This document shows positions 26,991 through 36,349 of a DNA stretch of 64,000 nt, in pieces. The translations under genes and the position numbers were made by a program. Location: NCBI RefSeq assembly GCF_036895565.1, contig NZ_CP145904.1, positions 992,001 through 1,056,000 of the forward strand, given 5' to 3'. The DNA is from Flavobacterium sp. KS-LB2. Its GTDB lineage: Bacteria; Bacteroidota; Bacteroidia; Flavobacteriales; Flavobacteriaceae. The notes below the pieces were generated by a model. It did no database searches. It was not told the origin of the DNA and was given only the letters and a program-made list of their open reading frames with translations. The number at the start of each line of letters is the position of its first letter. Position 1 is the stretch's first letter.

Positions 26991-27101
26991 TATCAAACTT
27001 TCGGGAAAAAAGGTTTGGGTATGGGTCATTCTGTGCTTTTCTCCCAATTTTAGTAATGGAGCAGTATCAAAAAAAAGAACTGCTGCAAAATGTTTAATTA
27101 A

Positions 27102-29057
27102 ATGAACAAAAAAATCGTTCGTATTAGTGCGTTGTGCGTGCTAATAACAAGCTGTGCATTTGCGCAACAAAGTGAAGCTATTTCTTCACAAGATGAATTG
27201 AAAGAAGTAGTAGTCTCTGACTCTAAATTTGCTCTGGCAAAGGAAAAATCAGGAAAAGTAATCACTAAAATTACCGCTCAGGATTTAAAAAATAAAGCGG
27301 GACAAAACCTTGCGAACATCTTAAGTGCTGTAGCTGGTTTAGAAATTAACGGTAACCAAAGTGCCGCAGGTAAAAATTTAGGATACTACATTCGCGGTGG
27401 AAAAAACAACCAAGTATTGATTCTTATTGATGGGATTCCTGTAAATGATGCCTCAGGAATAAGTTTTGAGTATGATTTGCGTTTGCTTCCTATTGATCAG
27501 GTAGAGAGTATCGAAATCATGAAAGGAGCAGCAAGTACCCTTTATGGATCTGGTGCTGCAACAGGTGTGATCAGCATCACATTAAAAAAATCAGGCAAAA
27601 AAGCCATTCAAGGAAATGCGTATGTAAATGTAGGAACAAATAATACAGCAACTTCAGATAAAACAAGTGCACAAAGTTATAATCAAGGTTTTTCAGTAAA
27701 TGGAAAGGGGAATAAAGTCAATTATTTTGCCTCTTTGAGTAGTACTGAAATTATGGGAATGTCACAAATTGCTCCGCTAACTCCAACAGATAAATATGAA
27801 GAAGATGACTTCTCTCGAATCAATTATTTAGCGAAAGTAGGATACCTTGTTTCAGATAAATTAAAATTGGATTTTTTTGGTAATTATGATAAAGTTAGTA
27901 CTGATTATGATGCTTCTTTTGATAATACGGGTTTTAATGATACGGATTTGAATACCACAATGTCAGAACAATTTCGTTTTGGTTTTCTTCCAAAATACAA
28001 ATATGCAAAAGGAGAATTCAACTTGAATTCTAGTTTTAATAAAATTGTACGAACGTATAATGATTTTGATTTTTACTCAAACAAACCAGGATTTTCACAG
28101 TATGAATCACGAAGCGTCAATCTTGACGGGTTTAACAAGTATGAAGTTACGGAGCGTTTCTTTTTTGTGGCAGGAACACACTATCAGTTTCATGATATGA
28201 ATAGTGTGACACCGTATGGTGGGATTTTGAAAGAAGCTACTAAATTTAATATGATTGACCCTTATATTACAGGCGTTTTTACATCGGATTTAGGATTGAA
28301 TTTGAATGCTGGCGCACGATTGAATATTCATAGTCAATATGGAAATCAGTTGGTTTACAATCTAAATCCATCATTCGACTTTCAGACTATTCCTTTGAAG
28401 ATCTTAGCTTCTTACAGCACTGCCTTTGTGACGCCAAGTTTGTACCAATTGTACTCTGAATATGGAAATGCAGATTTGACACCAGAGAAAAACAGAACTA
28501 TAGAAGTGGGTTTTGAAACACAATTTTTAGACAAAAAACTCAAGCTAAATACAGTTGCTTTCCATCGCGAACAAACTAATTTTATTGGTTTCTATTTTGA
28601 TCCAGTAACATTTGATTCCAACTACATTAATATCGATGGATTAAGTAAAGCTAAAGGTGTTGAGACAGAAATCTCTTTTGCCCTGAGCGCTAATATCAAT
28701 TGGAATTCTAATTATACTTTCACGCAAGTAGACAGTGCCTTAGACCGCTTGATTCCGAAACATAAAGTTAATTCTGCTTTGGGTTTTCAAATAAATAGCC
28801 GCTTGTTCTGGGGAGTTGATTACCAGTATGTGGCTAACAGAAATGATGCTTTTTATGATGGAAATACTTTTGCTACAAAAAAGATTGTTTTAGGCTCCTA
28901 TCAGTTAGTTAACACTTCGGTTCGTTATGAATTGGTGAAAAATAGATTGTCTATTTTTGGAGCAGTGAGTAATATTTTGAACGCTGATTTTGTAGAGAAT
29001 GTGGGTTATAATACTTTGGGCAGAAATTTCAAATTAGGTTTAAATTTCATACTCTAA
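27102..29057 (+). CDS. btuB: TonB-dependent cobalamin receptor
   Basis: A 651-residue outer-membrane receptor. Signal peptide to about residue 21 (VLITSCAFAQ), a TonB-box-like EVVVSDSKF, then a plug domain (LANILSAVAGLEINGNQSA, YYIRGGKNNQVLILIDGIP, VESIEIMKGAASTLYGSGA). A 22-strand-type barrel ends in the C-terminal aromatic NFKLGLNFIL. Control by the cobalamin riboswitch directly upstream argues for B12 or a corrinoid as the ligand. It pairs functionally with the divergent ABC importer. Confidence 0.93.
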   Translation: MNKKIVRISALCVLITSCAFAQQSEAISSQDELKEVVVSDSKFALAKEKSGKVITKITAQDLKNKAGQNLANILSAVAGLEINGNQSAAGKNLGYYIRGGKNNQVLILIDGIPVNDASGISFEYDLRLLPIDQVESIEIMKGAASTLYGSGAATGVISITLKKSGKKAIQGNAYVNVGTNNTATSDKTSAQSYNQGFSVNGKGNKVNYFASLSSTEIMGMSQIAPLTPTDKYEEDDFSRINYLAKVGYLVSDKLKLDFFGNYDKVSTDYDASFDNTGFNDTDLNTTMSEQFRFGFLPKYKYAKGEFNLNSSFNKIVRTYNDFDFYSNKPGFSQYESRSVNLDGFNKYEVTERFFFVAGTHYQFHDMNSVTPYGGILKEATKFNMIDPYITGVFTSDLGLNLNAGARLNIHSQYGNQLVYNLNPSFDFQTIPLKILASYSTAFVTPSLYQLYSEYGNADLTPEKNRTIEVGFETQFLDKKLKLNTVAFHREQTNFIGFYFDPVTFDSNYINIDGLSKAKGVETEISFALSANINWNSNYTFTQVDSALDRLIPKHKVNSALGFQINSRLFWGVDYQYVANRNDAFYDGNTFATKKIVLGSYQLVNTSVRYELVKNRLSIFGAVSNILNADFVENVGYNTLGRNFKLGLNFIL

Positions 29058-29094
29058 AATTTTAAATAAGAAGGTTATTTGTAATTTGGAAACG

Positions 29095-29132
29095 AAAAGA
29101 GAGACAATCAGCGGTGAAAGTCTCTCTTTTTT
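29095..29132 (+). terminator. Intrinsic terminator after btuB
   Basis: AAAAGAGAGAC (29095-29105) pairs with GTCTCTCTTTT (29120-29130) around a 14-nt loop and is followed by T residues. It also lies at the 3' end of the convergent amidase gene. Confidence 0.85.
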
Positions 29133-29145
29133 ATATGCAATAGTT

Positions 29146-29766
29146 TTATTTTAATTCTGAAACAAACGAGATAATCGTAGCTGCAATTTTATCTTGTTCT
29201 TTATCATTCATTAAGTAGGCTCTGTCAGATAAATTAGAAAGATAGCCTAATTCAACAACGATAGCCGGTGCAGTTGATTTTTTTAAAATAAAAAAAGGAG
29301 CTTTCTTTACTTCAGATGATGGTACGGTGTTGTTCTGCATAAATTTAGTACGAAGGGCATTAGCAATTAAAACGGATTTTTCGCTAACCACAGATTCATT
29401 GGCAACGTAAAACTCCATTCCAGATTTAGCTACATTCGCACTTTGGTTCACGTGCAAAGACAAAACCAAGTCTGGTTTGATGGTATTAATAATAGCAGCA
29501 CGATCTGATAAGGAGAGGTATTTATCTTCATTTCTCGTTAGATGAATCACTACATTTTCATTTTTATTCAAGAATTTTATTTTGTTGGTAATTTGTTCAA
29601 CAATTAGTTTTTCAGTACCAGAACTTGAAGTTGCCCCAAAGTCAGTACCGCCATGTCCTGCATCAATAACAATATTGATTTGCGGGGTCTTTTTAGGAAT
29701 TGGTTTTACAAATGCGAAAGAAACTAAGGTAGCACAAGCTAGAAATAATGGAATTGATTTTCTCAT
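29146..29766 (-). CDS. N-acetylmuramoyl-L-alanine amidase (Amidase_3)
   Basis: A 206-residue zinc amidase that cleaves the amide between MurNAc and the peptide. I use the Met at 29766 because it opens a signal peptide (SIPLFLACATLVSFAFV); the longer reading frame adds 39 residues with no conserved feature. Zinc ligands are visible in VIDAGHGGTDFGA, the catalytic-domain LSLHVNQSA, and the C-terminal VVELGYLSN with Glu. Exported to the periplasm. Confidence 0.92.
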   Translation of the reverse strand: MRKSIPLFLACATLVSFAFVKPIPKKTPQINIVIDAGHGGTDFGATSSSGTEKLIVEQITNKIKFLNKNENVVIHLTRNEDKYLSLSDRAAIINTIKPDLVLSLHVNQSANVAKSGMEFYVANESVVSEKSVLIANALRTKFMQNNTVPSSEVKKAPFFILKKSTAPAIVVELGYLSNLSDRAYLMNDKEQDKIAATIISFVSELK

Positions 29767-29887
29767 CTGGTTTTGATTTAAGGGGTTATGCAATATAAAC
29801 TTACAAAAAAATAATTTATTGTCTGGGTTGAAATTAATTTTGAACAAGGAACAGTAAATAAGTAGTTCCCAAAATGGATCCAATATT

Positions 29888-29941
29888 TAAAAAAAAATGC
29901 CACAAATTCATAGAGTTTACTCTTTAAATTTGTGGCAAAAT
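29888..29941 (-). terminator. Terminator of the S41 peptidase gene
   Basis: TGCCACAAATT (29898-29908) pairs with AATTTGTGGCA (29927-29937), with an inner AGAGT/ACTCT stem. The A-run on the left becomes the U-run in the minus-strand transcript. Confidence 0.8.
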
Positions 29942-30003
29942 TGTAATAGATTTTTTTAATTTTCTGGCAGTTGGATTACTTACAAGATTAGAAATTTTTT
30001 TTT

Positions 30004-31455
30004 TTATTCCAATGCTTTTAAAAGGCCTTCTGGTGCTTTCTCCAGATACATTTGGTTTTGTATTCCTTTGATTGATTTTGTATCGTTAACAAACTCAAAT
30101 TCCTTACTGGTATTTTGTTTCAACATTCTGGTTGTTCCTGTTATTTTTCCAATTGCGGTACTCAATAAAGGTTCAGAAGGATCGCCAAGAACGCTATAGG
30201 TGCTAATTGTTTCTTTTAATAAATAATCAGGTTGCAATCCATTAAAATAATCTCCAAAACCAGTTGAGTTCACAATTTTTAAAACAATAGGCTGCATAGC
30301 ATATCTGTGAGTTGGATTTCTGTTTTCTGATCCAAAAGTAGGGGAATCATATAATGTAACTGATCCTACATTTTTTCCTACCGTTACGTCACCAATTTGT
30401 ACTACAGTAATGTGTGGTTTTAATCCATTAATAACTAATTCACTTGCTGATGCAGTACTTTGAGTAGTCAATATATAAACTTTAGTTAAGTTCAAACTAT
30501 TTATTGAAGTGGTTCCAATTTTGTCTGTAAAACTGTTGATTAGTGCTGCTGGATTTTCAGCTTCGAAATAAGCATTGATTTTGGCGTTCCATTGTTGCTT
30601 AGCAAATACCTGTCCTGTGAATTGCCCTGTAATCATACTCGCTAATCGGGTAGCAGTTTGTACAGAACCACCTCCGTTATAACGTAAATCTAAAACTAAA
30701 TCCGTAACTCCTTGAGATTTTAACGAAGCAAATGCTTCATTTAATTGAGTATCATAATTAGCATAAAAACCATTGTACATTAAATAGCCTATTTTATGAG
30801 AGCCAGAAGTAATTACTTTGTTGATTAAAATTGGATTTTCAGACAAAACGGTTTTCGTTAATGCTACTGATTTTCCATTGGCAACAATAGTTGTACCATT
30901 AAAATCAGCTAGGTTTAAGGTGTAATTTTCGTTGGAACCAAATAAAAGAGCCTCGTAATTACTCAAAGTAAGTTGGGTTCCATTTACGGCAGTAAAAAAA
31001 TCACCACGCTTTATGTCTTTCGTAGATGCATCAGAATTGGCAATGATATAACGTACGTAACCAAATACTTCAGTAGTACTTCCAGGTTTTCTGCTTAAAC
31101 CAAAATCGACACCATTATTTTTCGTAGTGCCTTGAAGTGTTCCTTCTAGTTCTAAATAATCGTCTACAATCCAACTGAATCGATCGATGGTTTTATCTAC
31201 TCTAAGTGCGTCAAATAACTCTTCAGGAACTGGGTATCCTTTTAGGAACGTATTTAATTCAGCTTGGTCTGCAAATCGATCATCTCCTAAATTTGGGACA
31301 TCTGCCTGCCATAAGTAATATTGATTCATTCCTTTCCAAATAAAATCTTGAATATCTAAACTTGCCGGTGGTGCAACATCATCATTGTCTTGGCAGCTTT
31401 GGAAAGCGAAAACTGCTATAAATAATAAAAGCGTAAATTTGAAAGGTGTTCTCAT
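30004..31455 (-). CDS. S41 (C-terminal processing) peptidase lipoprotein
   Basis: A 483-residue exported lipoprotein (lipobox FAFQSCQD, Cys21). A PDZ-like segment surrounds RGDFFTAVNGTQL. The S41 core has LVLDLRYNGGGSVQTATRLA and the serine-bearing TQSTASASELVINGL, with the catalytic Ser in STASASE. A Lys is expected about 25 residues on (VGKNVGS). It may degrade envelope proteins. Monocistronic, and divergent from the sigma factor operon. Confidence 0.9.
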   Translation of the reverse strand: MRTPFKFTLLLFIAVFAFQSCQDNDDVAPPASLDIQDFIWKGMNQYYLWQADVPNLGDDRFADQAELNTFLKGYPVPEELFDALRVDKTIDRFSWIVDDYLELEGTLQGTTKNNGVDFGLSRKPGSTTEVFGYVRYIIANSDASTKDIKRGDFFTAVNGTQLTLSNYEALLFGSNENYTLNLADFNGTTIVANGKSVALTKTVLSENPILINKVITSGSHKIGYLMYNGFYANYDTQLNEAFASLKSQGVTDLVLDLRYNGGGSVQTATRLASMITGQFTGQVFAKQQWNAKINAYFEAENPAALINSFTDKIGTTSINSLNLTKVYILTTQSTASASELVINGLKPHITVVQIGDVTVGKNVGSVTLYDSPTFGSENRNPTHRYAMQPIVLKIVNSTGFGDYFNGLQPDYLLKETISTYSVLGDPSEPLLSTAIGKITGTTRMLKQNTSKEFEFVNDTKSIKGIQNQMYLEKAPEGLLKALE

Positions 31456-31577
31456 AAGTAGGTTTTAATATAAGTAACGTAAAAATACTAACTTTAGTTT
31501 TATTTCATGTTTTTTTGTTGCAAAAATATAAATGAGTCGTCTAGATTATATAACCAGTTTAAAAAACCTAATTTTTT

Positions 31578-32087
31578 ATGAATCAAAATGAGTTTGTACT
31601 ACTCGTCACTCCTTTTAAAGACAAAGTGTTTAGGCTTGCTAAGCGATTGCTGGTGAGTACTGAAGAAGCCGAAGATGCAACTCAGGAAGTTTTGGTCAAA
31701 TTATGGAATAAAAATGAAAATTTAGAAGCATACAGTAGCATTGAAGCATTTGCAATGACAATGACAAAAAATTATTGTTTGGATCAGCTAAAATCAAAAC
31801 GAACAGGGAATCTAAAAATAGTTCATACTAATTATGTAGATAGAGAACCCAGTTTGGATAAAAGAATAGAAGATCAGGACAGTTTGAACTGGGTTGAAAA
31901 AATAATGGATCAATTACCCGTTCAACAACGATTGATTATTCAAATGCGGGATATTGAACAATACGAATTTGAAGAAATCGCAAAAATACTCGAAATGAAT
32001 GAGAGTGCGATTCGGGTGGCGCTATCCAGAGCAAGGAAAACGATACGGGATTATATGACAGAAACACACAATTATGGAATTAGTTAA
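31578..32087 (+). CDS. ECF-type RNA polymerase sigma factor
   Basis: A 169-residue sigma-70 family ECF factor. Region 2 includes AEDATQEVLVKLWNKNENLEAY and region 4 the HTH FEEIAKILEMNESAIRVALSRARKTI. Its 3' end overlaps the next gene by 14 bp, a typical sigma/anti-sigma coupling. It probably controls the two DUF4252 genes that follow; this is inference from position. Confidence 0.92.
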   Translation: MNQNEFVLLVTPFKDKVFRLAKRLLVSTEEAEDATQEVLVKLWNKNENLEAYSSIEAFAMTMTKNYCLDQLKSKRTGNLKIVHTNYVDREPSLDKRIEDQDSLNWVEKIMDQLPVQQRLIIQMRDIEQYEFEEIAKILEMNESAIRVALSRARKTIRDYMTETHNYGIS

Positions 32088-32559
32088 AATAGAAGATTTA
32101 ATAGAAAAATACTTTCAAGGAGAAACGAGTATTGCAGAAGAAAATGAATTACGTACTTATTTTTCTTCATCGAATGTTGCGCAGCATTTAGAACAATATA
32201 AACCTCTCTTTGGATTTTATGCTTTTGCAAAAGAGCAGCAGTTTACCTCTCAAGTACCACAACTCCCAAAAGCGGGAAATATAAAGCGTAATGCTACGTG
32301 GCTATCACTTGCGGCTTCGGTTGTTGTTTTGCTGGGAATAGGAACCTATGCTTATTACAGTGCTGATGTTGTAAATAAAAGCCAAGATTTAGGAACGTAT
32401 GATGATCCTGAAGAGGCTTTCAGAGCAACTCAAAAAGCATTGTCATTATTATCAGATAATGTAAATGTTGGCATAGAAAGTGTAAAGTATATTCAAGAAT
32501 ATCAAACCACAAAGGATAAAATATTTATTGATACAAAGAAACAGTCTGGTGGTTCTTAA
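32074..32559 (+). CDS. Putative membrane anti-sigma factor
   Basis: A 161-residue protein with a cytosolic N-terminal part (LIEKYFQGETSIAEENELRTYFSS, a Bacteroidetes anti-sigma-like start), one membrane helix at about 71-89 (WLSLAASVVVLLGIGTYAYY), and a short extracytoplasmic tail. Overlap with the sigma factor gene is the main argument for its role. Confidence 0.7.
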   Translation: MELVKIEDLIEKYFQGETSIAEENELRTYFSSSNVAQHLEQYKPLFGFYAFAKEQQFTSQVPQLPKAGNIKRNATWLSLAASVVVLLGIGTYAYYSADVVNKSQDLGTYDDPEEAFRATQKALSLLSDNVNVGIESVKYIQEYQTTKDKIFIDTKKQSGGS

Positions 32560-32617
32560 TTGCCTTGAGTAAACCGTAAAAAACAAAAAATAATTTTAAA
32601 CCATAACAATTAAAAAA

Positions 32618-33193
32618 ATGAAATCAACAATCAATAATAACAAAATGAACAGTAATTTTAACACTACAAAAAAGTTGATACTAACGCTAGTATTCAGCTT
32701 CGTTTCCACTACCTTTTTTGCACAAGCCATTTTTGATAAATTCGATGGGCAAGAAGGTGTAACCTCTATCATTGTCAATAAAAAAATGTTTGACTTGATG
32801 AGTAAAGTAAAAATGGATGCTTCTGATAAAGAAACGCAACAATACTTGAGCTTGATAAAGAAATTAGATGATTTGAAAGTTTTTACTACTAAAAGCGCTA
32901 AACTAGAAAGCGAAATGAAGGTTGTAGCTGATAAGTACATAAAGACAGCAGGATTAGAAGAGCTGATGCGCGTGAATGAAGATGGCCGTAGCATTAAAAT
33001 TTTAGTAAAATCAGGAGTAACTGATTCTCAAATAAGAGAGTTGTTCATGTTTATTGAAGGGGCTAAAAATGACGATACCGTTTTAATGTCTTTGAAAGGA
33101 AACTTCGATTTGAATGAAATTGCAGTGCTTACTAATAAGATGAAAATTCCTGGCGGAGAAGATTTGAAGAAAGCAACTAAAGGAAAAAAATAA
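32618..33193 (+). CDS. DUF4252 protein, exported
   Basis: A 191-residue DUF4252 protein. A signal peptide (KLILTLVFSFVSTTFFAQ) precedes a repeat-like domain with FDKFDGQEGVTSIIVNKKMF and a C-terminal LMSLKGNFDLNEIAVLTNKM. An internal Met (32645) is another possible start. It lies two bases ahead of a second DUF4252 gene, giving a tandem pair under the sigma factor. Confidence 0.85.
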   Translation: MKSTINNNKMNSNFNTTKKLILTLVFSFVSTTFFAQAIFDKFDGQEGVTSIIVNKKMFDLMSKVKMDASDKETQQYLSLIKKLDDLKVFTTKSAKLESEMKVVADKYIKTAGLEELMRVNEDGRSIKILVKSGVTDSQIRELFMFIEGAKNDDTVLMSLKGNFDLNEIAVLTNKMKIPGGEDLKKATKGKK

Positions 33194-33194
33194 G

Positions 33195-33728
33195 ATGAAA
33201 ACAGTTTATGGATTAGCATTGCTATTGAGTTTGTTTCTCGTGAGCTGTAACTCAGAACCGACTTTGCAAAAGTATTTTGTTGAAAATACTGAAAATAAAA
33301 ACTTTATCGCGCTTGATGTGTCGCCTAATATTCTGAACGTTGATAAAACAAAATTGTCAATTGCACAGAGTGATGCTTTGGAGTCCTTTGACAAGATGAA
33401 TGTTTTGGCTTTCAAATTAAATGATAAAAATAAAGCGCAATTTGAAATTGAGCGTGCTAAGGTTAATTTAATCCTAAAAGACAAAAAATACCAGCAACTC
33501 ATGAAGTTTGGTTCAGGTAAAGAAGGTGCTTCCGTTAGCTTTGTAGGAACTGATGAGCATATTGAAGAGTTTGTTTTTTTTGCGAATAAAAAAGAAACAG
33601 GTTTTGCCGTAGTGAGAATTTTAGGCAAGGATATGAATCCTACTAGTGTTATGACTATGATGAGCGTTCTACAGCAATCTAATATCGATTTAGAGCAATT
33701 GAAGCCTTTGCAGCAGTTAATGAAATAA
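33195..33728 (+). CDS. DUF4252 lipoprotein
   Basis: A 177-residue DUF4252 family lipoprotein with lipobox LFLVSCNSE (Cys18). It shares the repeated-domain pattern with the preceding gene (SPNILNVDKTKLS and VRILGKDMNPTSVMTMM), but sequence similarity is modest. Last gene of the sigma/anti-sigma operon, followed by a strong hairpin. Confidence 0.8.
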   Translation: MKTVYGLALLLSLFLVSCNSEPTLQKYFVENTENKNFIALDVSPNILNVDKTKLSIAQSDALESFDKMNVLAFKLNDKNKAQFEIERAKVNLILKDKKYQQLMKFGSGKEGASVSFVGTDEHIEEFVFFANKKETGFAVVRILGKDMNPTSVMTMMSVLQQSNIDLEQLKPLQQLMK

Positions 33729-33748
33729 ACGTATTTTAAAACAATAAG

Positions 33749-33783
33749 AAGCGCCTTGATAATATGTCAAGGCGCTTTTTTTA
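33749..33783 (+). terminator. Strong intrinsic terminator
   Basis: A perfect 11-bp stem AAGCGCCTTGA / TCAAGGCGCTT with a 7-nt loop is followed by a T-run, closing the sigma-factor operon. Confidence 0.9.
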
Positions 33784-33984
33784 TTAAAATAAATTTAATT
33801 TTTAGTTACTAATACTGCGACTGATTGAAAAGCTGCCGAGTTAAATGTAATACTTTTTAAAGATGGAGTTGGCTTATTAATTGAGTAAAGTTTGGAAAAT
33901 AATGTTTTTCATTACGGAAAACCTCAAATGAAATGAGTTTTAATAGTTTATATTTGAGTTTTAGTAATCTATATTTAAAAAAAA

Positions 33985-34698
33985 ATGAAAAGAATATTAT
34001 TGTTAATTCTATTTATTTCGAGCTTTACAAATGCTCAAAATACAAATGAGCAGATAAATCTACTTGTAAATAAAATAAATAAATTCAATATAAATATTCT
34101 TTCTTTAAAGGATTCGATTAAAAATATTGAATTTGATATTGAGAAATTAAAATCCAAAGAAGTTCTAAAAACTATTAAAGATTCATCAATTGTTTCAATT
34201 GCTTTTAAAGATGGGAGTTTAAAAAAAGAGCCTTTAGTGGGTAGTGATATAATTTTGATTTTAGATAAAGACTCTGAGGTTTTAGTAACTGACTATGTTA
34301 ACGCTTATTTTAAGGTTTGTATTAATTCTGTTTGTGGATATATTAATGAAATGTGGATTAAAGAAAACTATGAAGTAAATAGATTAAAAGACTTTAAAAT
34401 TATTGAAAAAGAGAAATTATTAAATTTTAAGGAACAAAAAAGAATAAGTCAAGTAAAGAAATATAATCAAGAACAAGAAAATAGAGATTTAAAAAAATAC
34501 GGTAAGTCAATTTATGAAAAATTAAAAAAAGGTTATTATTGGATTGGAATGACCGAAAAAATGGCATTGATTTCCTTAGGCAAGCCTAATGATGTAAATA
34601 GTAGTGTTGGCTCATGGGGTACTCATGAACAATGGGTTTATGAAGATGGTTTTTATTGTTATTTTGAGAATGGAATTTTAAAATCATACCAAAATTAA
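33985..34698 (+). CDS. Exported protein with SH3-like and OmlA-like segments
   Basis: A 237-residue secreted protein. A signal peptide (to TNAQ) is followed by a coiled-coil (residues 22-60), an SH3-like beta stretch around DKDSEVLVTDYVNAYFKVC, a charged helix, and a C-terminal part GMTEKMALISLGKPNDVN...WGTHEQWVYEDG. That last part resembles outer-membrane assembly (OmlA/SmpA) folds. Function is unknown. Codon use is AT-rich like the accessory genes further right. Confidence 0.65.
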   Translation: MKRILLLILFISSFTNAQNTNEQINLLVNKINKFNINILSLKDSIKNIEFDIEKLKSKEVLKTIKDSSIVSIAFKDGSLKKEPLVGSDIILILDKDSEVLVTDYVNAYFKVCINSVCGYINEMWIKENYEVNRLKDFKIIEKEKLLNFKEQKRISQVKKYNQEQENRDLKKYGKSIYEKLKKGYYWIGMTEKMALISLGKPNDVNSSVGSWGTHEQWVYEDGFYCYFENGILKSYQN

Positions 34699-34760
34699 AA
34701 CTTTAAAATATCGCATTGGAATTTACTTTGTCTTTCCCAACAAAGCTCCGCTTTAAAAAC

Positions 34761-34812
34761 AAAAATGCTTCAAAATAATTTCAAGTAAACTTGATTATTT
34801 TGAAGCATTTTT
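34761..34812. terminator. Bidirectional terminator between hypothetical gene and tRNAs
   Basis: A 19-bp stem AAAAATGCTTCAAAATAAT (34761-34779) / ATTATTTTGAAGCATTTTT (34794-34812) closes both the plus-strand gene and the minus-strand tRNA genes. Confidence 0.85.
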
Positions 34813-34821
34813 ATTTATCCG

Positions 34822-34904
34822 TGACCACGGCGGGATTTGAACCCGCACGCCCTTGCGAGCACCAGCCCCTCAAGCTGGCAAGTCTACCGTTTCTCCACGT
34901 GGCC
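34822..34904 (-). tRNA. tRNA-Leu (GAG)
   Basis: The 83-nt cloverleaf reads from GGCCACG; the acceptor pairs with CGTGGTC and the discriminator is A. The anticodon arm CCAGC-TTGAGGG-GCTGG gives anticodon GAG. A short variable arm follows. The CCA end is not encoded. Confidence 0.95.
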
Positions 34905-34912
34905 TAAAAAAA

Positions 34913-34945
34913 GAAAAGGTCAAGTAATAAATTACTCGACCTTTT
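34913..34945. terminator. Hairpin between tRNA-Leu and tRNA-Lys
   Basis: AAAAGGTCAAGTAAT pairs with ATTACTCGACCTTTT (one mismatch) in the gap between the tRNA genes, so the tRNA-Lys pair may be terminated before tRNA-Leu or processed there. Confidence 0.65.
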
Positions 34946-34946
34946 G

Positions 34947-35019
34947 TGACCCGACTGGGGCTCGAACCCAGGACCCCATCATTAAAAGTGATGTGCTCTA
35001 CCAACTGAGCTATCGAGTC
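34947..35019 (-). tRNA. tRNA-Lys (TTT), copy 1
   Basis: A 73-nt tRNA whose acceptor GACTCGA pairs with TCGGGTC, with TTT anticodon in loop CTTTTAA between CATCA and TGATG. It is identical to the copy at 35059-35131. Confidence 0.96.
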
Positions 35020-35058
35020 AATGCTTTCAAGAAAATTATGTGTTGATCACTAAAATTG

Positions 35059-35131
35059 TGACCCGACTGGGGCTCGAACCCAGGACCCCATCATTAAAAG
35101 TGATGTGCTCTACCAACTGAGCTATCGAGTC
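35059..35131 (-). tRNA. tRNA-Lys (TTT), copy 2
   Basis: Same 73-nt sequence as the copy at 34947-35019. It is the first gene downstream of the promoter at 35156-35163, so the tandem pair is transcribed leftward. Confidence 0.96.
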
Positions 35132-35155
35132 ATATTCTTTCCTTGAATGCGGGTG

Positions 35156-35163
35156 CAAATATA
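35156..35163 (-). promoter_or_regulatory. Promoter of the tRNA cluster
   Basis: The minus strand reads TATATTTG (TAnnTTTG match), 25 bp before the first tRNA-Lys. An upstream TTG in CTTGGAAAAC, 21 bp away, fits the -33 element. Confidence 0.65.
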
Positions 35164-35258
35164 AGGACTTATTTTGGAGTTTTCCAAGCAATTTTATTAT
35201 AAATTTGTCTTTTTTTAACAAAATCACTCAACACCTTAATTTGTAAGGTTTTATTCAG

Positions 35259-35777
35259 ATGAAAAAAATTGTATTATTAGGTTATATGGGTTGTGGTAAG
35301 TCCACAATTGCAAATAAATTGTCAAAAACTATCGGAATTCCTTTTGTGGATTTAGACAAAAAGATTGAAGAGAAAGTTAATTTGTCCATAAATGCCATTT
35401 TTGAAAAGCATGGAGAAATTTATTTCAGAAAGTTAGAACACGAAGTTTTTATCGAATTATTGCAGTCGCCGGAGCAATTAATTATAGGTTTAGGTGGAGG
35501 AACTCCATGTTATGCCAATAATCATGAGTTGTTGAAAGGTGATACTGTTGTATCTGTTTATCTTAAAGCTTCAATAGATACTTTATTTAATAGATTGAGT
35601 CATAATAAAAGTAAACGACCTCTTATTGCTGATAAAAGCGACGAAGAGATGAAAGAGTTTATTGCAAAACATCTCTTCGATCGGAGTTTTTATTACAATC
35701 AGGCACAATATAAGGTGAATGTTGATGATAAGTCAATCGACCAGACGGTACTTGATATTGTGGCAATTTTAGCTTAA
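35259..35777 (+). CDS. aroK: Shikimate kinase
   Basis: A 172-residue shikimate kinase. The P-loop GYMGCGKST, shikimate-binding DLDKKIEE and FRKLEHE, and the GLGGGTP glycine loop are all present, with the adenine-loop region RPLIADK. It phosphorylates shikimate in chorismate synthesis. Its stop overlaps the stop side of the convergent PRTase gene by 9 bp. Confidence 0.95.
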   Translation: MKKIVLLGYMGCGKSTIANKLSKTIGIPFVDLDKKIEEKVNLSINAIFEKHGEIYFRKLEHEVFIELLQSPEQLIIGLGGGTPCYANNHELLKGDTVVSVYLKASIDTLFNRLSHNKSKRPLIADKSDEEMKEFIAKHLFDRSFYYNQAQYKVNVDDKSIDQTVLDIVAILA

Positions 35778-36269
35778 ATAAGCATAGTTATCTCCGTTTT
35801 CGTCAAAAACAACTTGTACGTGTTCTAATAATGAGGTTGAAAGCGATATTCCTTTAAAATCTGCTTTTACTGGGTATTTTTTATGGTTTCGATCAACAAG
35901 GACTGCTGTTTTAAATTTTTTCAATGGGACGTCTATAAAATGCCTTACCGCATAGATCAATGTAGTTCCAGAGTTTAATACATCATCAACAAGAACTAAG
36001 CCTTTATTGGCATACTGTTCCTTGGCTAAGGAGGTGTGAATGGGTAATTCGGGATTTTGCTTATTAATTTGTACTTCGCAAAGTGAAACTTTAAGAGGAG
36101 AAATGGTTTCTAAAATTGAAGCTATTTTTTTTGCAAATGTAAAACCGTTAGTAGCAATTCCTGCAATTACAATTTCTTCTTCATCTACAAATGTTTCATA
36201 GATTTGATAAGCAATTCTTTTTATTTTATGCTCGATTTCTTGATTCGTTAAGATGATATTTTTGCTCAT
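35769..36269 (-). CDS. Phosphoribosyltransferase (PyrR-like/uracil-type)
   Basis: A 166-residue type I PRTase. VLVDDVLNSGTTL (around 95-107) is the PRPP loop. IVIAGIATNGFTFAKKIA and VSLCEVQINKQ occupy the N-terminal half as in PyrR/uracil PRTases. The exact base is not certain. Convergent with aroK. Confidence 0.85.
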   Translation of the reverse strand: MSKNIILTNQEIEHKIKRIAYQIYETFVDEEEIVIAGIATNGFTFAKKIASILETISPLKVSLCEVQINKQNPELPIHTSLAKEQYANKGLVLVDDVLNSGTTLIYAVRHFIDVPLKKFKTAVLVDRNHKKYPVKADFKGISLSTSLLEHVQVVFDENGDNYAYLS

Positions 36270-36349
36270 TGTTTTAGTTTGGTATTAGCGGTTTACATTT
36301 TAAAATTGGAAGAATTTTTAAGGTAACTTAAAAAAGTAAAGCGAAAGTT

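Noticed and set aside
34947..35131. Tandem tRNA-Lys as a prophage or island attachment site
   Set aside because: The 73-bp repeats are complete tRNA genes 39 bp apart with no integrase or foreign DNA between them; simple tandem duplication is enough.
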